Notes under the pieces: model-generated
Databases searched by the model: none
What the model was told of the DNA's origin: nothing
The model's input: the letters and a program-made list of their open reading frames with translations, nothing else
Program-made: the position numbers and the translations under genes
Virus record (IMG/VR): IMGVR_UViG_3300037847_001493
Span: 1 to 23,674 of that record
Source of the DNA: a virus
Direction: 5' to 3' (one strand)
Length of the DNA: 23,674 nt
Part shown: positions 18,704 through 23,674 of the stretch, piece by piece
Numbering within the stretch: position 1 is the first letter of the stretch
Layout of the letters: each line of letters starts with the position of its first letter

Positions 18704-21003
18704 TGTATAATTCAAGTCAATCATCATTTCCACCACAGTTTGTGTTGGAGTCAGAAAAAACAGAGGAGTGGGCGAATCAATGGGTAAATGCAGTAGTAGC
18801 CTATATGTCGTATGTAGAGTCGCCTTATAAAAACTCAAGATTAAACGATATACAAAACTACAACATATACAATGGCACTTTAGATCTAGAAGATTTTAAA
18901 TATATTACAGAGCAGTATGGCATGGCATATCCTGCTCGTTTAGTAAACTATCCAATTATATCACCAAAAATTGACTTGCTTGTAGGTGAAGATTTGAGAA
19001 GACCATTAGATGTCAAAGTTTCTACTACTAATAAAGAAGCTGTACTAAGAAAAGAAGATGTAAAGGTAAATCTTATTATGAAAAAACTTACCGAAGAAAT
19101 ACATCAAGAGTTTAAAGATTCTGTTGGTATAGAATTACCTGAGATAACAGAAATGGAAGTGCCAGAAGATATAGATTTGTATATGCGCTATAACTATCGT
19201 GAGATGGTAGAGGAAACTGCACAAGATGGCTTAGAGTATTTAATACAAAAGTATAACTATAGAGACCTATTCAAAGAAGGTTTTAGAGACATGCTTGTCA
19301 CTGGTAAAGAATTTTTTAGAGTTTACGATCGTAATGGTGATCCGTTTGTTAGACGAGTAGATCCTAGAAATATAGTATATGAAATAAATGCATCATCAGA
19401 TTACTTGGATGATTCATCTTGGGTAGGCGAAGAACGCTATTTATCGTATAGTGAAATACTAGATGAGTTTAGAGATGAGTTAGATAGAGAACAACTTGAG
19501 GAGTTGTCAGCTATGTATCAAATAGGTGGCTATGATGATTTAGCTAGATACAACGATCCATTTGATTGGATTGACTATCAAGAAGGACAAGAGGTAAAGA
19601 TACGCGTAGTATCAGTAGAATGGAAATCTATTAAGGCTCTTAAATTTAAAGTATCAGAAAATAAATTTAATCCTGAAAGACCATTTATGAAACAAGTGCC
19701 TGATGATTATTCACCTAGACGTAATGAGGAAATAGTTACAAGATATGTAGATGATATATGGGAGGCTACTAAAATAGGTGGTAAGATATTAGTACAAGCT
19801 AGACGAAGACCTAATCAAGTTCGTTCAGTAGACGATGCTGGTACTACATCACTATCATATGTAGGTTGTGTTAGAAATAACACTACTGGTAGATCTATAT
19901 CTATGGTAGACTTACTTAAAAATATACAGATGCTTTACAACATAGTGATGTATCAAATAGAACTTGCTATGGCTCGTTCAGGTGGTAAAGCTGTGGTGTA
20001 TGATGTATCACAACTACCTACTAATCTTGGTATGGATATGCAAACTGTATTGTATCATTTAAAAACAGATGGTATTATACCTATAAATTCTAAAGAAGAA
20101 GGTAATCAGTTAGCATCATTCAATCAATTCCAACAAATTGACTTTACGCTTTCTAATTCTGTACAGCAGCTTATCAATCTTAAATTAATGCTTGAACAAA
20201 CTGCAGGACAAATATCTGGTGTATCACCTCAGCGTGAAGGTGCAGTAGGACAATACGAATATGTAGGCAATGTGCAGCGTAGTGTTGTACAATCTGCTAC
20301 TATAACAGAAAGTTTATTCTATTCACACGCTATGGTTAAAAAACGAGTATTTGAAAGAGTGTGTGATCTAATGAAAGTGTGCTGGGCTAATGGTAAAAAA
20401 GCATCCTACATACTAGGAGATGGTGCGTTTAAATTTTTATCTATATTTCCAGACATCAGACTTAATGACTTTGGTATTTATGTAGGCGATGCTGGTAAAG
20501 ACGATGCTATGCGTCAACAATTACAAGGTATTGCACAAGCTGCGTTACAAGGTGGTCAAGCTACACTACTTGATATTATTAAAGTATTGAAAGCTGATAC
20601 ATTTACAGAAGCTGAACACATACTTGAAAGAGCTATGGATGAAGTTAAGAAACAACAAGCTGAACAAGCGCAGCAACAACAAGCAATGATGGAGGCTCAG
20701 GCGCAAGCTAGCGAAGCTGAACATCAAAGAAACTTACAGATTGAAGAAATAAAAAATCAAGGTAAAGTGCAGGTTGCTACTATTCAAGCTGAAGCTGATA
20801 TGAAGATTGCTGACATGAAAGATGACCTTGCAAGAGATACATCTGATGTAGCGCATGTTGTTAAAAATAAACAAATCTTCTTAAAGGAAAAAGCACAGAA
20901 TGATGCAAAAGCTAATTTATCTAAAGCACAATCTGAAGCAGAGGCTAGAGAAGTATCACCTCAACGTAAAAAAAGGATACAAGATATTATTAAAAATTCT
21001 TAG
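18703..21003 (+). CDS. Portal protein
   Basis: A 766-aa protein directly after TerL with portal features: an N-terminal helical wing (NSRLNDIQNYNIYNGTLDLE), LVNYPIISPKIDLLVGEDLR, a central RDMLVTGKEFFRVYDRNGDP followed by RRVDPRNIVYE, and DLLKNIQMLYNIVMYQIELA in the stem region. The last 120 residues are Gln/Ala/Glu-rich coiled coil (VKKQQAEQAQQQQAMMEAQA), like the long C-terminal barrel extension of P22-type portals. It forms the dodecameric ring through which DNA enters. The long barrel suggests a short-tailed (podovirus-like) virion, which is inference. Confidence 0.88.
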   Translation: MYNSSQSSFPPQFVLESEKTEEWANQWVNAVVAYMSYVESPYKNSRLNDIQNYNIYNGTLDLEDFKYITEQYGMAYPARLVNYPIISPKIDLLVGEDLRRPLDVKVSTTNKEAVLRKEDVKVNLIMKKLTEEIHQEFKDSVGIELPEITEMEVPEDIDLYMRYNYREMVEETAQDGLEYLIQKYNYRDLFKEGFRDMLVTGKEFFRVYDRNGDPFVRRVDPRNIVYEINASSDYLDDSSWVGEERYLSYSEILDEFRDELDREQLEELSAMYQIGGYDDLARYNDPFDWIDYQEGQEVKIRVVSVEWKSIKALKFKVSENKFNPERPFMKQVPDDYSPRRNEEIVTRYVDDIWEATKIGGKILVQARRRPNQVRSVDDAGTTSLSYVGCVRNNTTGRSISMVDLLKNIQMLYNIVMYQIELAMARSGGKAVVYDVSQLPTNLGMDMQTVLYHLKTDGIIPINSKEEGNQLASFNQFQQIDFTLSNSVQQLINLKLMLEQTAGQISGVSPQREGAVGQYEYVGNVQRSVVQSATITESLFYSHAMVKKRVFERVCDLMKVCWANGKKASYILGDGAFKFLSIFPDIRLNDFGIYVGDAGKDDAMRQQLQGIAQAALQGGQATLLDIIKVLKADTFTEAEHILERAMDEVKKQQAEQAQQQQAMMEAQAQASEAEHQRNLQIEEIKNQGKVQVATIQAEADMKIADMKDDLARDTSDVAHVVKNKQIFLKEKAQNDAKANLSKAQSEAEAREVSPQRKKRIQDIIKNS

Positions 21004-21011
21004 TATATTTG
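21004..21011 (+). promoter_or_regulatory. -7 promoter box before the scaffold gene
   Basis: TATATTTG, a perfect TAnnTTTG match, begins right after the portal stop codon and ends 26 nt before the ATG at 21038, giving a predicted leader of about 20 nt. No TTTG -33 element is evident. It could provide extra expression of scaffold and capsid. Confidence 0.45.
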
Positions 21012-21037
21012 CAAATTAGGGACAAAAATTTTAAATT

Positions 21038-22072
21038 ATGGCAGAAGAACAAACAAACTTAGTAGAGGAGGCAACACAAGAAACTCCACAAGAAACACAA
21101 ACAGAAACTCCAGTTGAATCAACTGAAGAAAAAAAGTTTGATCCATTAGCATTTGCTACAGATCAAATGATGGAACAATTTCAAGGTAAGTACAATGAAG
21201 AAGCGGCAGACAAAGCAGATGGAACAACAGAAGAAGTTGAACAAACTGAAAATGCTGATAATTTTTCTTGGGATAAGATTGAAGTTGAAAAAGAAGAAAA
21301 AGCAGTCCAAGAAGTTGACGAAGATTGGGATGCCCCTGCTGAAGCACAGCCTAATACGCAGAATGAAAGCGTTGAAGAATCTGGAGAAATAGATTGGGCA
21401 AGAGTATCTAAAGAACTAGGTATTAGTGCTAATGGTAAAGATGAAATAATTAAAGCTCTTAACTCACCATTTATTGAGCAACCTAATAATGAAATGATAA
21501 GTAAATTAAATACTTATTTAAATCTTAATGATAGAGAACTTATTGGTGCTGAAATGAAAACAGATGGAATGGAAGACTTTGAAATAGAAGAAGCTATTGA
21601 TAAGATGGAAGATTCTGGTGTGTTAAAAAGAGAAGCTTATAGAATTAGAAGACAGCTTAATAATGCTATCGAACAAGAGAAACAAAAATTCTTGAAAGAA
21701 AAGCAACAAGAAGAATTGTCTAATAAAGAAAAAGTAGAGAGAAATAAAAAAGAATTACAAAGTCACTTAAAATCACTACAAACATTTATGGGTGGTACGG
21801 TGACTAAAGGTCAAGCGCAAGATGCTTATAAGTATATAACGTCTGGTAAAATGGCAGAAGACATCTGGAAGTCTCACGACAATGCTTCGGAGGTAGCGAT
21901 GTTTATGTTATTTAAAGACAAGTTTGCTAAAATTTTGCGCTCCCAAGGACTAGAAGATGGTAAGGCTAAAATATTAAATGAAATTACCTCACCTAGTCTT
22001 AGTAGTAAGACAAGACCAACGACTAAAACAAAGTCGAGTGGATTTGATCCTGCTGCGTTTATGAGAGAGTAA
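21038..22072 (+). CDS. Putative scaffold/capsid assembly protein
   Basis: Position between portal and major capsid gene and composition point to a scaffold. Residues 1-120 are strongly acidic and disordered (Glu/Thr/Gln-rich). Next comes a helical section (DWARVSKELGISANGKDEII) and a long charged coiled coil (about 205-250, NAIEQEKQKFLKEKQQEELS), then a basic C-terminal tail (SKTRPTTKTKSSGFDPAAF), which in many scaffolds contacts the capsid protein. The motif FDPxAF occurs at both ends (34-39 FDPLAF and 336-341 FDPAAF). No protease domain is seen. It would guide prohead assembly and then leave or be cleaved. Confidence 0.7.
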   Translation: MAEEQTNLVEEATQETPQETQTETPVESTEEKKFDPLAFATDQMMEQFQGKYNEEAADKADGTTEEVEQTENADNFSWDKIEVEKEEKAVQEVDEDWDAPAEAQPNTQNESVEESGEIDWARVSKELGISANGKDEIIKALNSPFIEQPNNEMISKLNTYLNLNDRELIGAEMKTDGMEDFEIEEAIDKMEDSGVLKREAYRIRRQLNNAIEQEKQKFLKEKQQEELSNKEKVERNKKELQSHLKSLQTFMGGTVTKGQAQDAYKYITSGKMAEDIWKSHDNASEVAMFMLFKDKFAKILRSQGLEDGKAKILNEITSPSLSSKTRPTTKTKSSGFDPAAFMRE

Positions 22073-22107
22073 CTTTACAAATACAATCGGGCGATGCCCA
22101 AAGTTAC
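22069..22107 (+). other. Bulged hairpin between scaffold and capsid genes
   Basis: Outer stem GTAACTTT (22069-22076) pairs perfectly with AAAGTTAC (22100-22107). An inner hairpin GGGC-gat-GCCC (22089-22099) stacks directly on its 3' arm, with a 12-nt one-sided bulge. The outer stem includes the scaffold stop codon. No T-run follows, so it is not a normal terminator; it may be an mRNA processing or stability element for the capsid message. Confidence 0.5.
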
Positions 22108-22160
22108 GTGAAAATTACTCTGGATTTAAAATAGTGTTTAACAAATAAATTTTTAAAAAA

Positions 22161-23674
22161 ATGGCTAAATTGTATACTGGAACTTATGGTTCTGGAACTA
22201 CTCCCGAGAATGCCTTGAACACAGCACTATTGCAATACCCAGAGATTGCAAGAACGTTGATTCAACAGTATCCTCGTTACTCAGCGACTTATCTTATGGA
22301 AAGAACAGGTCGTTTTGCAAGTGAAAAAGTCCTAGGCGATAACTCTTTTGAGTGGAAAGTTATGGGACGTTATAACGCTCCAACATTCTCAGCTGGTTGG
22401 ATTTCTACAGATGGTGTAACATTCGTAGGATCAACTTCTGGTGCTGGTGCTGCAACTGTATCAGGTACTGCGGTAGCTGCTGCTGACGCTGACGGAGACG
22501 TTATCTATTTAAGAGGTGATGGTGACACTTCAGGTCGTACACCAAACTTCTTGAACAAATTTGATATGATCAGATTCCAATCTGGAGCTGTTGGTCTTGT
22601 ATTAGAAGATCCAAGTCCTTCAGCTGCACAAGCTGCTGCTAATGGTGGTATTGCTGTAACTGCTGCATCTTACGATGTAAAAATTGAGATGATTGACGGT
22701 GCAAATAATCCACTACAATTAACAGATGTGCATGCAGATGCTATCTTTGCTTCTATTGGTTCTGCTTTCCCTAACGGTTCTAATGGGGCTGATGTAGGTG
22801 AAAACTATGTATATCCTTCTACTTACAAAAATTACCTTACGACTTCTCGTAAGAAGATTTCTGTAACTGGTAAAGATATTACTGACATTATGTGGATTGA
22901 AAATAATGGACATCGTTTATGGTACTTTACTAAAGAACAAATGATGATGGACGAATTTATGTATCAGCAAGAATTACAGCGTTGGTATGGTAGAACATCT
23001 GTAGCAGAAGTAAATGCTGCTGGAGTTACAAGTGTTGCTAGACCAGGAGCTATTACTTCTTCGCTTTCAGGTTTGTCTGGCGTACAAAGTTCTTCAATTG
23101 TAACAGGTGATGGTCTATTAGCTCAAATTGATTCTTCTAACCAAGCTACTTATACATTAGGTGCTTTAACTGAAGACATTATTACTGAGTTCTTGGCTAA
23201 GTTATCTTTAAATACTACTCAGTCTGAAGGGAATGAGTTCGTTGTATTTACTGGTACTGAAGGTCGTTTGGCTTTCCACAAAGCAATGAAAGAATTAGTA
23301 ATTGCTCCTTCTGGATCATTTACTGGTGGTTCTATGGTTGGTGTAAATGGTGATGTAGAGCTTGGTGCTAACTTCACATCTTACATGGCTTTAGGAAACA
23401 AAATTACTATTGCTTATTGTCCTGTATTTGATGATCAGAATTTACATTCAACTGCGTCTGGTACAAATGCATTTGGTGATAACAGATTAAAAGAGTCTGC
23501 TAAAATGGTATTCCTAGATTTCGGTAGAACAAGTGGTGTTTCTAACATCGAGCTTGTTACTAAAGGAGCTGAAGGATCTAACCGTTCATTTATCAAGAAG
23601 TATGTAGCTGGTATGATTAATCCATACGATCAATCATCTATGATGGCTGCAAATGCTGATGATAAGTTTGAAGC
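22161..23674 (+). CDS. Major capsid protein (3' end outside window)
   Basis: A frame open from ATG 22161 to the right edge gives 504 complete codons. It starts MAKLYTGTYGSGTTPENALN, followed by PRYSATYLMERTGRF and FEWKVMGRY. It has an Ala/Gly/Thr/Ser-rich middle, YVYPSTYKNYLTTSRKKISV, GNEFVVFTGTEGRLAFHKAM, and a late KKYVAGMINPYDQSS. Position after portal and scaffold, size, small-residue-rich beta character and codon choice fit an HK97-fold major capsid protein. Arginine is encoded by CGT in 9 of 17 cases, whereas the other genes appear dominated by AGA, consistent with high expression. The 88-nt upstream gap has no Shine-Dalgarno sequence but is A-rich just before the ATG. The C-terminus is not seen. 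Confidence 0.85.
   Translation, partial: MAKLYTGTYGSGTTPENALNTALLQYPEIARTLIQQYPRYSATYLMERTGRFASEKVLGDNSFEWKVMGRYNAPTFSAGWISTDGVTFVGSTSGAGAATVSGTAVAAADADGDVIYLRGDGDTSGRTPNFLNKFDMIRFQSGAVGLVLEDPSPSAAQAAANGGIAVTAASYDVKIEMIDGANNPLQLTDVHADAIFASIGSAFPNGSNGADVGENYVYPSTYKNYLTTSRKKISVTGKDITDIMWIENNGHRLWYFTKEQMMMDEFMYQQELQRWYGRTSVAEVNAAGVTSVARPGAITSSLSGLSGVQSSSIVTGDGLLAQIDSSNQATYTLGALTEDIITEFLAKLSLNTTQSEGNEFVVFTGTEGRLAFHKAMKELVIAPSGSFTGGSMVGVNGDVELGANFTSYMALGNKITIAYCPVFDDQNLHSTASGTNAFGDNRLKESAKMVFLDFGRTSGVSNIELVTKGAEGSNRSFIKKYVAGMINPYDQSSMMAANADDKFE

Noticed and set aside
21195-21392. Lys/Leu-rich ORF inside the scaffold gene
   Set aside because: It is the +1 frame of a Glu/Ala-rich A-rich coding stretch, and the composition is explained by that frame shift.
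1-23674. CRISPR array, insertion sequence or integrase
   Set aside because: No regularly spaced repeats, terminal inverted repeats with transposase, or recombinase motifs were seen on either strand.
16883-23674. Assignment to crAss-like phages
   Set aside because: The gene order TerL, portal, scaffold, capsid and the unusual P-loop are compatible, but this cannot be decided without sequence comparison, and other hallmark genes are outside the window.

Overview
The window is a 23.7-kb piece of a double-stranded DNA tailed bacteriophage genome (Caudoviricetes). It cuts through a gene at each end. The main evidence is a packaging and head module read rightward (large terminase, portal, scaffold-like protein, major capsid protein) next to a block of replication and recombination genes read leftward. 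The host is probably a member of Bacteroidota (inference). The DNA is A+T-rich, starts lack Shine-Dalgarno sequences, and boxes matching the Bacteroidota -7 consensus TAnnTTTG sit directly in front of several gene starts. A QANAITANTAK-type repeat protein and a Met/Gly/Lys-rich repeat protein recall, from memory, genes of uncultured aquatic phages. No integrase, repressor, complete tRNA or CRISPR array is visible.

Layout. (1) Positions 2-766, plus strand: the end of a calcineurin-like metallophosphoesterase gene that starts before the window. (2) Positions 759-13029, minus strand: about 30 tightly packed early-type genes, many joined by TAATG, ATGA or 8-base overlaps. In transcription order (right to left) they are a run of small unknown genes (13029-9249), a DUF932 protein, a large phage protein of unknown function, a zinc metallopeptidase, a DnaB-type helicase, a small HU/IHF-like protein, a single-strand-annealing-type protein, an SSB with an acidic tip, a RusA resolvase, a DnaA-domain-IV protein, a DUF1599/Nmad1-like protein, a zinc-ribbon protein and several very small ORFs. 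(3) Positions 12368-13218: a regulatory region between the two arms. It holds two copies of a 16-bp element, GC-rich hairpins (one a perfect copy of a tRNA T-arm), nested inverted repeats and the switch from leftward to rightward transcription. (4) Positions 13219-23674, plus strand: two virion or lysis-type proteins, two small unknowns, a Met/Gly/Lys-rich repeat protein, a basic protein, a fibre-like repeat protein, TerL, portal, scaffold candidate and the major capsid protein, which runs off the right edge.

How it works together. The leftward arm would load and drive the replication fork (DnaA-IV protein, helicase, SSB) and process recombination intermediates (annealing protein, RusA). No polymerase or primase is in the window, so these are elsewhere in the genome or supplied by the host. 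The rightward arm builds and fills the head. The strongest regulatory signal is three rightward genes (13219, 14683, 14979) whose ATG lies 4-5 nt after a TAnnTTTG box, which predicts leaderless mRNAs. The two leftward promoters proposed in the central region instead predict roughly 80-nt leaders that begin with, or contain, stable hairpins.
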